Below, in pieces: positions 17,325 to 26,950 of a DNA stretch of 39,007 bases. How positions within the stretch are numbered: the stretch's first letter is position 1; the number at the start of each line of letters is the position of its first letter. Made by a program: the position numbers and the translations under genes. Source of the stretch: Ignavibacteria bacterium UBA7675 (GTDB taxonomy: Bacteria > Bacteroidota > Ignavibacteria > Kapaibacteriales > UB7675). Where the stretch lies: the NCBI GenBank assembly GCA_002483085.1, contig DLHF01000054.1, forward strand, positions 1-39,007, given 5' to 3'. The notes beneath the pieces are model-generated. The model was not told the DNA's origin. It worked only from the letters and a program-made list of their open reading frames with translations, and ran no database searches.

Positions 17325-18479
17325 TCAAATGCCTACCAACTGGAAGATAACAGTAAAGACAGCATCAATCAGAATAATAAGGAAAATACTCGTTACTACC
17401 GCTTGTGTTGTGTATTTACCCACGCTCTCGGCGCCACCTTCTACTTGCAAGCCGCGATAGCATCCCACCATGCCAATTACGACACCAAAGAGCACGCTTT
17501 TGAAGACTCCAGTAAAGAAATCCCAGTACTGAAGTGCTTGCTGTGCTTGGTTGAGAAAACGCACAAGCGAGATATCGAGAATAAAGGAAGCAGCTACAAC
17601 ACCGCCAATAATACCCATGAGATCGGCAAAAATCGTAAGAAGTGGAAGTGAAATTGCCGTAGCAAGCACACGAGGCAAAATGAGAAATCTGGTAATATGA
17701 AACCCCATCGACTTCAGGGCGTCGATCTCTTCGCCTACTTTCATAGTGCCAATCTCGGCTGCATAGGCAGAACCCGAACGCCCGGCTACAATGATGGCAG
17801 TCATCAGCGGTGCAAGCTCGCGTGTGAGCGAGATTGTAACAAGGTCCGACAGGAAAATATCTGCCCCGAACTTATGCAACTGCACAGCGCCCTGATAGCC
17901 TGTAATCACACCTATCAGAAAGTTAATAAGCGCAACAATGGGCAAAGCGTTGACACCACCGCGACTAAAGAAAAAGGGGAAATCTTTCCATCGTATTGAG
18001 CTAGGTCGGCGAAAGATATCGATTGTAGCAAGTGTCATCTCACCTACAAAGGAAACACCAAACCGTGCATCGTTTATGAACGTAGCAGTGCGTTCCCCCA
18101 CGCTCTCGATATAGTCAACAACTGTGTTTCCTTCCTTGTGCTTTAGCTCACCGTCGCCCAACAGAGGCTTTTCCATCATGTCGATGAAACGCCTCATGTT
18201 TTCATTGGCCCCCTCTATGGTACACGTGATATTGCGCTCCCTGCAATGGAGCTGTAGATCGGCAAGCAATACAACAAGGTACGAGTCGTAGTCCTCTACT
18301 CCCTGTAGATCGACTTTGATCTCGGCAATATCGGTTGGCAATTCTTTAGGGCGGAGTACGCACGAATAGGCTTCTACGTTGTCGAGTGTGACATTGATCA
18401 GAAAGCGCAGCGTTATGCTATCGCCGTCGCGCTTCATATCCACACAATCTTTACGGGTGCCGCTGGTTTTCTTTATCAT
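17325..18479 (-). CDS. mlaE: MlaE-family ABC permease with N-terminal STAS-like domain
   Basis: First gene of the lipid-transport operon, 384 residues from the chosen ATG. Residues about 20-105 look like a STAS-like domain (ITLRFLINVTLDNVEAYSC, then EIKVDLQGVEDYDSY), the role played by the separate MlaB protein in E. coli. The permease part (about 150-384) carries the family hallmark ELAPLMTAIIVAGRSGSAYA followed by EIGTMKVGEEIDALKSMG, and about five or six membrane helices. The frame is open to 18617, but the extra residues are not family-like. ATG 18437 is another possible start. The operon order is permease, ATPase, MCE protein, lipoprotein. Confidence 0.92.
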   Translation of the reverse strand: MIKKTSGTRKDCVDMKRDGDSITLRFLINVTLDNVEAYSCVLRPKELPTDIAEIKVDLQGVEDYDSYLVVLLADLQLHCRERNITCTIEGANENMRRFIDMMEKPLLGDGELKHKEGNTVVDYIESVGERTATFINDARFGVSFVGEMTLATIDIFRRPSSIRWKDFPFFFSRGGVNALPIVALINFLIGVITGYQGAVQLHKFGADIFLSDLVTISLTRELAPLMTAIIVAGRSGSAYAAEIGTMKVGEEIDALKSMGFHITRFLILPRVLATAISLPLLTIFADLMGIIGGVVAASFILDISLVRFLNQAQQALQYWDFFTGVFKSVLFGVVIGMVGCYRGLQVEGGAESVGKYTTQAVVTSIFLIILIDAVFTVIFQLVGI

Positions 18480-18633
18480 GTACTTCGCATAGAGTAGAGG
18501 GCGTGAACACAGGCTTCGGAAGTCCCGGAGTTTCCGGGGTGAACAGGCACTAAAAAGAAAGGCATTTGCCCAATTCTCCTGACCACGGGATGAGCAAATA
18601 CCTTTCTTAAACGTCACTCCTGTGTGTTAGTTC

Positions 18634-19929
18634 CTAACGCGCAGAAAACTCTGCTTTTAGTCCCTGCCAGCATTCGTAATAATTCTTCTGGAGAGTCTCG
18701 GTAGAAAGTGCAAATTCTGTAGGGCGCATCACAAAGCGGGTTTCAAACATAAAGGCCATTGTCTTGTCGATATAGTGCGGTACGAGCTCGGCTTCCGTAG
18801 CTTTGGCGTAGGTAGCAGCATCAGGCCCATGCCCCGACATGCAGTTGTGCAAGCTACAACCGCCCGGCAGAAATCCCTCGGCCTTGGCGTCGTACTCGCC
18901 GTAGATTAGCCCCATAAATTCATTCATAAAATTGCGGTGGAACCAGGGTGGACGGAACGTATGCTCGGCTACCATCCAGCGCGGCGGGAAAATTGCAAAG
19001 TCGATATTAGCCATTCCCGGCGTTTCGCTCGGCGCAGTCAGCACTGTAAATATCGACGGATCGGGATGGTCGAAGCTCACAGTATTGATTGTATTGAATG
19101 TAGCAAGATCGTACTTGTACGGTGCGTAGTTGCCGTGCCATGCCACCACATTGCAAGGAGAGTGATTGACTTCCGAGGCCCACAGCCGCCCCTGGAATTT
19201 GCACACAATCTCAAAATTGCCATCGCGCTCTTCAAAGGCAGCGACGGGCGTCAGAAAGTCGCGCGGGTTGGCAAGGCCGTTGGCGCCGATAGGCCCGAGG
19301 TCTGGCAGGCGGAATGGCGAGCCGTAATTCTCGCAAATATAACCGCGAGCCTGGCCATCGGGAAGCTCCACTCGAAAGCGAATACCGCGCTGTATCACGC
19401 ATATTTCGCCGGGCTTCACCGCCATTTTTCCAAATTCTGTAAAGATAAGCAGGCTGCCGAGCTGTGGCACAATCAGCATTTCGCCATCGGCATTGTAGAA
19501 AAATCGGTCGATCATTGAGGTGTTTGCAGTGTACACATGCACGGCAAACCCAGCGAGCACAGCGGTATCGCCATTGCCGCCCATCGTTGTAATTCCCTGC
19601 ACAAAGTCCGTAGCCTCTTCGGGAATCGCCAGCGGGCTCCAGCGCAGTTGGTTCGGCGGTGTGGGAACAGCGTCGAACGGTGTGGAAAGAAACCGGCGAG
19701 CATCAATTTCTACATAGGGTTTGTGCACGACCGAAGGCTGGATTTTATACACCCAGCTTCTGCGGTTTGCCGAACGCGGCATCGTAAACGGCGTGCCGCT
19801 TAGCTGCTCTGCGTACAATCCAAACGGCGCCTTCTGCGGGGAATTCTGCCCCTGCGGCAGCGCACCCTTTATCGCCTCTGTCGCAAACTCATTGCCAAAA
19901 CCAGATAAATACTGCAATTCTGCTGACAT
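18634..19929 (-). CDS. hmgA: Homogentisate 1,2-dioxygenase
   Basis: A 431-residue non-haem iron dioxygenase that opens the homogentisate ring to maleylacetoacetate in tyrosine and phenylalanine breakdown. The N-terminal YLSGFGNEFATEA is diagnostic. Likely Fe(II) ligands are His331, Glu337 (WFHRNFMNEFMGL) and His367 (CMSGHGPDA), with the same 6 and 30 residue spacing as the human enzyme. The start at 19929 is preferred over one 30 bases upstream because GAGG precedes it at five bases. The other genes of the pathway (hppD, fahA, maiA) are not in the window. It lies upstream of the Mla operon on the same strand but is functionally unrelated to it. Confidence 0.96.
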   Translation of the reverse strand: MSAELQYLSGFGNEFATEAIKGALPQGQNSPQKAPFGLYAEQLSGTPFTMPRSANRRSWVYKIQPSVVHKPYVEIDARRFLSTPFDAVPTPPNQLRWSPLAIPEEATDFVQGITTMGGNGDTAVLAGFAVHVYTANTSMIDRFFYNADGEMLIVPQLGSLLIFTEFGKMAVKPGEICVIQRGIRFRVELPDGQARGYICENYGSPFRLPDLGPIGANGLANPRDFLTPVAAFEERDGNFEIVCKFQGRLWASEVNHSPCNVVAWHGNYAPYKYDLATFNTINTVSFDHPDPSIFTVLTAPSETPGMANIDFAIFPPRWMVAEHTFRPPWFHRNFMNEFMGLIYGEYDAKAEGFLPGGCSLHNCMSGHGPDAATYAKATEAELVPHYIDKTMAFMFETRFVMRPTEFALSTETLQKNYYECWQGLKAEFSAR

Positions 19930-20252
19930 ACAAACCTCGTTTTCAATGTGGAAAGACACCGCATTTGTCGCGTGGGTGCCATACGTACCGATGGCGCATA
20001 AAATACAAAAATTGTATCAGATGGAAGACAGGATGCGGTGGCTGTAGTGCAAATTTATAAGAATACAGGCTTTTTTGTCAGGAAGGAATCGATATGGGAT
20101 ACAAAACGCGGGTTTCTGGAAGGCTGCGCTACTATGTAGCGAGGTTTGCCCACAGCTTCGTGTTGTTCGCATGCGGCTAATAGACCTCGCCCTGCAGAAT
20201 CTTCGCCACCGGTAGGGCGTGCGCTCAGCCGAGCAAACTTGCCGAACATGAG
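19930..20252. other. Spacer upstream of hmgA
   Basis: About 320 bases with no credible gene. It presumably holds the hmgA promoter. The palindrome CGCTACTATGTAGCG lies at 20128-20142 and is a possible protein-binding site, nearly 190 bases from the hmgA start. Nothing else stands out. Confidence 0.4.
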
Positions 20253-20522
20253 CTACATAGTGTCGGCTTTGCCCTTCTCTTCATCCAGAGCGCGGTACAA
20301 CAACTGTAGCTCGTTATAGCGGCGCGCATTACGCAAAGCAGCAGCGAGCTGTAAGGCCAGCAGATAGCCAATAAGCACATCTTCCTGCGAATAAGCTCGA
20401 CTGCGTTCGGAGGCGAAGTTCAGTGTGCCGATAATTTCATGCTCACTCTCTAATGCAATCACAATGCTCGAAGGATAACCCACCATGCTTCGCGGCTTTC
20501 TGTCTCTGCTCTTAAGTTCCAT
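20253..20522 (-). pseudogene. Remnant of a GAF-domain protein (5' truncated)
   Basis: About 89 codons resembling the second half of a GAF domain: SSIVIALESEHEIIGTLNFA, then AYSQEDVLIGYLLALQLAAAL and a helix ending in LLYRALDEEKG. The first half of the domain and any output domain are missing. The readable part begins exactly where a short module 1 repeat ends (20522), and further upstream the frame only reads the repeat. A small functional protein cannot be excluded, since an ATG starts at 20522. Truncation by rearrangement at the repeat is more likely. Confidence 0.6.
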
Positions 20523-20550
20523 CTCTGCACCGCGCAGCACACGCCCTCGC
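20522..20550 (+). repeat. Dispersed repeat module 1, short copy
   Basis: Contains TCTGCACCGCGCAGCACAC, matching the first half of the module 1 core. It abuts the broken 5' end of the GAF remnant. Confidence 0.6.
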
Positions 20551-20561
20551 ATCATTATCAC

Positions 20562-20903
20562 AAGCTATTCGCGAGAAGAAGTACGGATACCCACTCTTTT
20601 GTTTGAAACGGAACACAGCACATGAGCACTTACAACAGTTGCGCTTATCTCTTTACAGCAAATAACAGGCGCTATTATCGAAGGGACAAACCAGACTATA
20701 AATCGAAAGTGTCGCAAAAGCCCTAAAAAAATTCGGAATAAAACCAGATAAACTATCATCACAACAGCGCATATTACAACAGCGCATATTTTGTTCTAGT
20801 GCACACAGATATCCCGGTTGTACTGCTTTCGGCTATAGCTCTTTTCCTACATCTTGTCCCTTTTGGTAAAAAAAACCTGGAATTAAAGCTATCTACCATC
20901 TGT
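20562..20903. other. AT-rich spacer downstream of the copper operon
   Basis: About 340 bases with no credible gene. It contains a 15-bp perfect tandem duplication (20761-20790) and an eight-base A run (T on the minus strand) near 20868-20876 that could contribute to termination after cusA. Confidence 0.5.
20761..20790. repeat. Perfect 15-bp tandem duplication
   Basis: ACAACAGCGCATATT occurs twice head to tail with no intervening base. Confidence 0.95.
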
Positions 20904-23900
20904 CTACGCCATCCATTCCGCCATTTGCGACGCCTGTAGCTGCCCTTTTTTCCACGCGCGCTCTTTCATGATAAGAAACAGCACGGGCGTCATGATCAGC
21001 ACATGAACAGCCGAGGTCAGCAGCCCGCCGATCATCGGTGCTACGAGTGGTTTCATCACATCCGAGCCAACGCCAGTAGCAAACATGATGGGTACCAAGC
21101 CAAGCATCGATGTGGCCACAGTCATCAGCTTCGGACGCAAGCGCTGCACCGCGCCATCCATCGTGGCCTCGTAGATATCACGAGCTGTAAGCGCCTGCCC
21201 TGATTGCAGCTTTGCATCAAGTGCATGGTGCAAATACACTACCATCACTACGCCCGTTTGCACAGCAACACCGTACAGCGCAATAAATCCCACCCATACA
21301 GCCACCGAAAAATTGTAGTTGAGCGTATAAAGCAGATAGACGCCTCCCACAAGCGCAAATGGCACCGATAGCATCACAACGCCAGCCTCTTTCCAGTCGC
21401 GCATGGTCATGTACAGCATCAGAAAAATGACGAGGAATACAACAGGAAGCACAATCATCAGCCGCTGCTCGGCTCGCATTTTATTTTCATACTGGCCACT
21501 CCACTCTACAGTATAGCCTTTTGGCAGCCCGAGCTGTTTGTGCAGAGCTTCCTGTGCCTCTTGTACAAACGACCCCATATCGCGCCCGCGCACATTTACA
21601 AATACTACGGAGCGCAACTGCCCGTTTTCCGAGGCAATCATCGACGGCCCCGGCGTAAACCGGATGTCTGCGATATCGCCCAAGCGCACATAGCCCTGCT
21701 GCTGTCCTGCTCCTATCAAGCCTGTTGCAGCCATAGCGGTCTCCCCGGAGGAAGCAGCCATGTTTGCACTTCCGCCCATCGCCATCGCAGACGCCGCTTG
21801 CGGCATGGTTCCCCTCGTTTGCTCGCTTGTAGAAGCCTGCTCCCACGGCCCCGGCAGTGGTGCATTGCCCGCGCGAATAGGCACAAGCACATCGCTCATA
21901 GACTCCATATTATCGCGCAACTCGCGTTCGTATCGCACGCGAATGGGATACCGCGCCCGACCTTCGAGTACTTGCCCAACGGTCTCGCCTCCTATCGCAG
22001 TTTCGATAAGCATCTGGACATCAGCTACAGCGATGCCATAGCGCGCAGCCGCCTGCTCATCCACAGTAATATCCAGAAACGTACCGCCCTGAATACGGTC
22101 GGCAGCAACATCGGCAGCACCGTTGATACGGCGCAGAATATGCTCAGCCTTTACAGCATACGCTTCGAGCGTGTCGAGGTTATCGCCGTATATTTTTACA
22201 CCGAGATCAGTTCGGACGCCAGTGGCGAGCATGTTGATGCGGTTGATAATAGGCTGAGTCCAGCCATTACGCACGCCCGGTATCTGAAGCTCGTGGTCGA
22301 GTTCAGTAATAATCTGCTGCTTGGTGACACCGGCACGCCACTGCTCGCGTGGCTTCAACAGCACTATGGTTTCTATCATCGAGAGCGGTGCGTTGTCGGT
22401 AGCTGTTTCGGCTCGCCCGGCCTTGCCAAGCACATGATCCACTTCTGGATAGGCTGCAATAATCTGGTCTTGTATCTGCATCACACGCGCTACTTCGCCC
22501 GCCGAGGCATTGGGCAAAAGCACGGGCATAAACAAAATCGAACCTTCGTCCAAAGGCGGCATAAATTCCGATCCCATCGAGAACATCATGGGCACAGTAG
22601 CGATAAGTGCCAGCAGATTGAGTCCGATAGCAGTTTTCCGATAGCGCAGGCACCACGCGAGTACAGGCTCGTATAGCCGGTGGAACAACCTCATCACAGG
22701 ATTATCGCGCTCTGTGCGAAATTTTCCGCGCATAAGCAGCGTCATGAGCACGGGCACAAGTGTAACAGCCGCCACTGCCGAAGCAGCAATTACAAACGTT
22801 TTTGTCCACGCCAGCGGATGAAACAGCTTTCCCTCCTGTCCTTCCAGCAAGAATACGGGCAGGAAGGAAACGACCATAATCGCTTCGGAGAAAAAGATAG
22901 CTCGACCTACTTGCTTTGCAGCCAGCAACGCCAACGCCCTGTAATCGTCGGGCGTAAGTTCGCCGCGCTCCTGCTGTGCTTCGGCAATCAGGCGATAGGC
23001 GTTTTCCACTAGTACAATTGAGGCATCAACCACTACGCCCACAGCGAGCGCAATACCGCCGAGCGACATAATATTAGAAGTAATGCCGAAGGCGCGCATC
23101 AGCAAAAAAGCCATGAGCACCGACACCGGAATTTCGATGAGAATACGCAAAGCGCTGCGCACATGAGCGATAAAGATCAGGATAATCAGTACTACAATAA
23201 GAGCTTCTTCTACAAGTGCATTGCGAAGCGTAGCCACTGCAGCCTTGATAAGCGGTGTGCGGTCGTAGCTGGGCACAATTCGCACTCCTTCCGGCAGGCC
23301 AGGCGCAATGCGTCCAATCGCCTCTTTTACCCTGTTGATGACAGCTTGAGCATTCTCGCCCTGCCTCATCACAACAATGCCGCCAACGGCCTCGCCTTTG
23401 CCGTCTTTTTCCAAAACACCGCGCCGCTGCTCGCCGCCAAATTGCACAATAGCAACCTGCTCTATCCGCACATCAATGCCACCGGGGCGCGCCGCCACTA
23501 CTAATTTTTCAATGTCTTCCCTGCTGCTGAAATAGCCTTCACCACGTACAAAGAACTCAGCATCAGAGCTCTCGACTAATCTGCCCCCAACTTCGTTGTT
23601 GCTCTGCTGCACAGCTCGAATAATATCGCCAAAGGAAAGTCCGAGAGCTCGCATGCGCTCTGGATTAACATCGACTTGGTATTGCTTTACAAAGCCGCCG
23701 ATGGAAGCTACCTCTGCTACTCCGTCCACAGCCGCGAGCTTATAACGCACAAACCAATCCTGAAGAGAGCGCAGAGCGGCTAAGTCATACGGTCCTTCCA
23801 CGGTGTACCAAAATACATGGCCAACGCCCGTGCCGTCGGGCCCAAGTGCGGGCGCTACTCCCGAAGGCAATTCGGCCTTTGCTGTACTCAACCGCTCGGA

Positions 23901-24230
23901 TACTTGCTGGCGAGCAAAGTACAAATCGACATTGTCCTCGAAAATCACGAAAATGAAGCTCATCCCGAACATACTGCTTGCACGCACAGCTTTCACACCT
24001 GCCAGCCCCTGTAAAGCCGTTGTAAGTGGATAGGTGATTTGGTTCTCCACAATTTGGGGAGAACGCCCCATCCACTCGGTAAAGACAATGACTTGGTGCT
24101 CTGAAAGGTCGGGGATTGCATCAACAGGCGAACTCAGCACGGCCCATACACCGCCACCGGATAGCAACAGAAAGAAGAGGATAACCAGCAGCCTGTTATG
24201 AGCACTCCAGTCGATAATACGCTCAATCAT
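20904..24230 (-). CDS. cusA: Heavy-metal RND efflux pump, inner-membrane subunit (CusA/CzcA family)
   Basis: An 1108-residue proton-driven RND transporter that, with CusB- and CusC-like partners, expels metal ions across both membranes. The N-terminus (IIDWSAHNRLLVILFFLLL) and DAIPDLSEHQVIVFTEW are typical of the heavy-metal branch. The fourth helix region carries GGIALAVGVVVDASIVLVEN with the proton-relay acidic residue. About twelve membrane helices are expected in two blocks. A methionine-rich insertion at about residues 800-840 (Met809, 816, 818, 824, 833) lies in the second periplasmic region. Together with the multicopper oxidase upstream this favours copper or silver as substrate. The start overlaps the cusB stop by four bases (ATGA). 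Confidence 0.95.
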   Translation of the reverse strand: MIERIIDWSAHNRLLVILFFLLLSGGGVWAVLSSPVDAIPDLSEHQVIVFTEWMGRSPQIVENQITYPLTTALQGLAGVKAVRASSMFGMSFIFVIFEDNVDLYFARQQVSERLSTAKAELPSGVAPALGPDGTGVGHVFWYTVEGPYDLAALRSLQDWFVRYKLAAVDGVAEVASIGGFVKQYQVDVNPERMRALGLSFGDIIRAVQQSNNEVGGRLVESSDAEFFVRGEGYFSSREDIEKLVVAARPGGIDVRIEQVAIVQFGGEQRRGVLEKDGKGEAVGGIVVMRQGENAQAVINRVKEAIGRIAPGLPEGVRIVPSYDRTPLIKAAVATLRNALVEEALIVVLIILIFIAHVRSALRILIEIPVSVLMAFLLMRAFGITSNIMSLGGIALAVGVVVDASIVLVENAYRLIAEAQQERGELTPDDYRALALLAAKQVGRAIFFSEAIMVVSFLPVFLLEGQEGKLFHPLAWTKTFVIAASAVAAVTLVPVLMTLLMRGKFRTERDNPVMRLFHRLYEPVLAWCLRYRKTAIGLNLLALIATVPMMFSMGSEFMPPLDEGSILFMPVLLPNASAGEVARVMQIQDQIIAAYPEVDHVLGKAGRAETATDNAPLSMIETIVLLKPREQWRAGVTKQQIITELDHELQIPGVRNGWTQPIINRINMLATGVRTDLGVKIYGDNLDTLEAYAVKAEHILRRINGAADVAADRIQGGTFLDITVDEQAAARYGIAVADVQMLIETAIGGETVGQVLEGRARYPIRVRYERELRDNMESMSDVLVPIRAGNAPLPGPWEQASTSEQTRGTMPQAASAMAMGGSANMAASSGETAMAATGLIGAGQQQGYVRLGDIADIRFTPGPSMIASENGQLRSVVFVNVRGRDMGSFVQEAQEALHKQLGLPKGYTVEWSGQYENKMRAEQRLMIVLPVVFLVIFLMLYMTMRDWKEAGVVMLSVPFALVGGVYLLYTLNYNFSVAVWVGFIALYGVAVQTGVVMVVYLHHALDAKLQSGQALTARDIYEATMDGAVQRLRPKLMTVATSMLGLVPIMFATGVGSDVMKPLVAPMIGGLLTSAVHVLIMTPVLFLIMKERAWKKGQLQASQMAEWMA

Positions 24231-25504
24231 TTCCCACCTCCCGCCGAGTGTCCGGCGTGTGGATCGGCAGCACCTGTAGAAGAAAGCTGCCGCTCAGAGT
24301 CCAGCAAATAACCGCCTTCAGCCACTACGTAATCGCCAGCCTTCAGCTCGCCACCGGTAATCTGGTACAATCCATTGGCGCGGGTTCCTATGTGTACTTC
24401 GCGCGGCTCGAACATATTTTTTTCTACTTCTACATACACAATATCGCGCAGCCCGGTGCGCACAACGGCGTTCACAGGCACAACCAACGAAGATGCTCCG
24501 GGCACATGCACAGTGGCCGAAAGATACATGCCCGGCTTTAGCACACCACGTGCAGCAAGTACAGCACGGACTTTTATTGTGCGTGTCTGCGGATCGACAG
24601 TGGGGTAAATGTAATCCACCTTACCGTGTAGTACTGTACTCCCAAGTGCCGAGCCAGTCACGTCCATTGCCATACCTGTTCGCAGGCGTGGCAGATCGCT
24701 CTCGTACACATTAGCAACGACCCACACCGTAGAAAGATCGATAATTTCGAGCAGGAGGCTTCCTTCGTTGATATAGGCACCTTCTACGACCGCACGCGAT
24801 GTAACGACACCCGATGCCGGCGAAAACACTGTTACTGTATAAGCAATTTCCCCCCGCTGTTCGAGCGCCGTTATCTGTGCATCGGCCATACCGAGCAGCA
24901 GCAATTTGCGCCGAGCCGCCGTGAGGAAATTTTCGTTATTGTCCGAACGAATGCGCTTCGCATCCACAGCAATCAGATATTCCTTTTGAGCGGCTGTGAG
25001 CTCTGGGCTATATATCTCCATCAAAGGCTGCCCCTTTTGCACGCTTTGCCCCGTTTTGTTTACAAACAGTTTTTCAATACGCCCGCCATAGCGCGCACTC
25101 ACTACGCGCTTTGCTTCTTCGCTGTACTCTGCAACAGCAGCAGCGTGGATGTCGTCCATCGGCATTGCGTAGTCGATCTTTACTGTACTGACGCCTGCCA
25201 TTACGCGGTTGCGCGGTGTGACATGCACCATTTTCTCGTCGTGTTCATGAGCCGAATCGCCGCCTTTCTGTTTTAATGGTACTAATTCCATAGAGCATAT
25301 AGGACAGGTTCCCGGCCCTTCTTGTACCACTTGCGGGTGCATTGGGCAGGTGTACAAGTTGTTGTGTGTGTGCTCGGCGGGCAGCAGGCGCGGCACAAGG
25401 AAATACCCGGCTGCAGTACCACCGGCGAGCAAAAAAACAGCACCGGCTATAAGCGCAATCAGGCGGCGCACAGAGCGCGGTTTGGGTTGTGTGTATTGTG
25501 TCAT
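24227..25504 (-). CDS. cusB: RND efflux periplasmic adaptor with heavy-metal-binding domain (CusB-like)
   Basis: A 425-residue membrane fusion protein linking the RND pump to the outer-membrane channel. An N-terminal membrane helix at about residues 15-40 is followed by a heavy-metal-binding domain, YTCPMHPQV then GPGTCPICSMEL, with Cys53, Met55, Cys67, Cys70 and Met72 as likely ligands. Barrel-sandwich, alpha-hairpin and beta-barrel domains follow (VVSARYGGRIEKLFVNKTGQ near 130; PGMYLSATVHVPG near 325). The C-terminus is His/Gly-rich (DPHAGHSAGGGK). It overlaps cusA at its 3' end and cusC at its 5' end, four bases each, so the three are tightly coupled. Confidence 0.95.
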   Translation of the reverse strand: MTQYTQPKPRSVRRLIALIAGAVFLLAGGTAAGYFLVPRLLPAEHTHNNLYTCPMHPQVVQEGPGTCPICSMELVPLKQKGGDSAHEHDEKMVHVTPRNRVMAGVSTVKIDYAMPMDDIHAAAVAEYSEEAKRVVSARYGGRIEKLFVNKTGQSVQKGQPLMEIYSPELTAAQKEYLIAVDAKRIRSDNNENFLTAARRKLLLLGMADAQITALEQRGEIAYTVTVFSPASGVVTSRAVVEGAYINEGSLLLEIIDLSTVWVVANVYESDLPRLRTGMAMDVTGSALGSTVLHGKVDYIYPTVDPQTRTIKVRAVLAARGVLKPGMYLSATVHVPGASSLVVPVNAVVRTGLRDIVYVEVEKNMFEPREVHIGTRANGLYQITGGELKAGDYVVAEGGYLLDSERQLSSTGAADPHAGHSAGGGK

Positions 25505-26799
25505 TGGAGTTCTCCTGTAAGCTGGCTAATCATAGAAAGCGCCATAGCGTATTCCATGTGTTTCATGCGCATTTCTATCCGCGCCATCACCAACATAGAA
25601 TAGCCGTTCATCACCGAGGTAAAAGGTACGCGACCTGTTGAATAGTCGCTTTGCAGCGCCGCGAGTGTTTTTTCGATCAGTGGCAGATATGTGTATGTAT
25701 AGTAGTCTATCGAGAGGGCCGCCCGGCGGGCTTGGGCGTGGCTTGTGTGCAGCATTGCCTGCATTTCCGCACGCATGGCGTCGCGTGTAGTCAGAGCTTC
25801 AGCAGCTTCGAGCCGTGCAACTTTGGCCTGCCCTTCGGATGCCCCACGCGACCACGGAGCAATTGGCAATGAGATCATGGCACCAGCGGTAAGGGCGAAC
25901 TTCATCACGCCTCCGTCCATGCCAGCTACTCCATGCGCTGTTACATTGCCCTCGCGCACTGGATGCCCTTCCGGCATGTAGGCCACACCTCCGCGCAGCA
26001 TCAGCATGGGCGCGAGCATGGCATCCTGCGCTTCGGCTTCCGCGCGGTTCATGGCTGCCATCGCTTCCATTTTCCGTAGATCGGGATGGGCAGAAAGCCG
26101 CTGGTCGAGTTCTTCGGCAGGCAGTAGCTCTGGTTCTGGCAACGAGTCGCTTATCGCAAGCGGCGTTTGTACGGGGCGCATCAATAGGGTATTCAGCCTG
26201 GCTAATGCCTCGCGGCGCTCTTCGGCGATAAGCTGCACTTCTGTGGCAAGGCGTTCGCGCTCCACTTCGGCAGTAAATACGTCCGACTGTGCTGCACGCC
26301 CTACTTCATAATTCGCTTCTACCGAACGGTACAGAGCATCGGCAAGGTCGCGGCTTTCGGCATTGAGTTCGGCGCGCCTGTCTAATAGCCAAAGTGTATA
26401 ATACTCGCGCTCTACTCGCGCCCGCAGGCTGCGTTGCACTCCAGCCAGTTCGGCTTCGCCCACAGCAGCCCCGGCTTTCATGGCGCGTGCCATTGCGTTG
26501 TTCTGCCCAAATAGCGGTATCATTTGCTCTACCATGATCATGGTTTCGCCCCGGCTGAATGGGTTGGGGTTGGAGGGCGGTAGCATCGAAAATTCTACTC
26601 CTATGCGCGGTGCTTCCCAGGCAGCAGCACTGCCTGCGCGGGCGTCCGCCTGCTGTATAGCAATGCGTGCAGCAGCTACAGTTGGGTAATTCATCTCAGC
26701 CAAACGCACGAGCGAGTCGAGAGGCTGGGCGAACAACACCCCTGTACGGAGCACGAGCACCAGCGCAACCATAGAGCAGAGCCGGTAATACGTCTTCAT
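25501..26799 (-). CDS. cusC: Outer-membrane efflux protein (TolC/CusC-like)
   Basis: A 432-residue outer-membrane factor of the TolC superfamily. A signal peptide (LCSMVALVLVLRTGVLFAQ, cleavage near residue 25) precedes two OEP repeats of long Ala/Glu/Arg-rich helices (RAEAEAQDAMLAP; AEALTTRDAMRAEMQAML). The protein forms the trimeric channel through which the pump releases metal. It is first of the three overlapping pump genes, 151 bases downstream of the HYC_CC_PP gene. Methionine content is high (PLIEKTLA...; VMNGYSMLVMARIEMRMKHM near the end), which fits a copper system, though this is suggestive only. Confidence 0.92.
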   Translation of the reverse strand: MKTYYRLCSMVALVLVLRTGVLFAQPLDSLVRLAEMNYPTVAAARIAIQQADARAGSAAAWEAPRIGVEFSMLPPSNPNPFSRGETMIMVEQMIPLFGQNNAMARAMKAGAAVGEAELAGVQRSLRARVEREYYTLWLLDRRAELNAESRDLADALYRSVEANYEVGRAAQSDVFTAEVERERLATEVQLIAEERREALARLNTLLMRPVQTPLAISDSLPEPELLPAEELDQRLSAHPDLRKMEAMAAMNRAEAEAQDAMLAPMLMLRGGVAYMPEGHPVREGNVTAHGVAGMDGGVMKFALTAGAMISLPIAPWSRGASEGQAKVARLEAAEALTTRDAMRAEMQAMLHTSHAQARRAALSIDYYTYTYLPLIEKTLAALQSDYSTGRVPFTSVMNGYSMLVMARIEMRMKHMEYAMALSMISQLTGELQ

Positions 26800-26950
26800 A
26801 CGATTTCCTTATGGGTAATGAGATGATAAATGTCGCACTGATTATCTACCGTGCAATGGCATCAGAATACCGCAATCGCAGTTGTGGATGTGTGTATGCC
26901 ACGGCGCGAAGTCGGGGTGTACCGACTGCTTCAGGGGCGTATAGAAGGGG

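Noticed and set aside
20055..20249. 64-codon minus-strand frame next to the GAF remnant
   Set aside because: No family resemblance, no ribosome binding site, and it lies in an otherwise noncoding spacer.
21540..22676. 378-codon open frame opposite cusA
   Set aside because: Antisense shadow of a well-conserved RND pump; composition biased to His, Arg and Ser with no recognisable motif.
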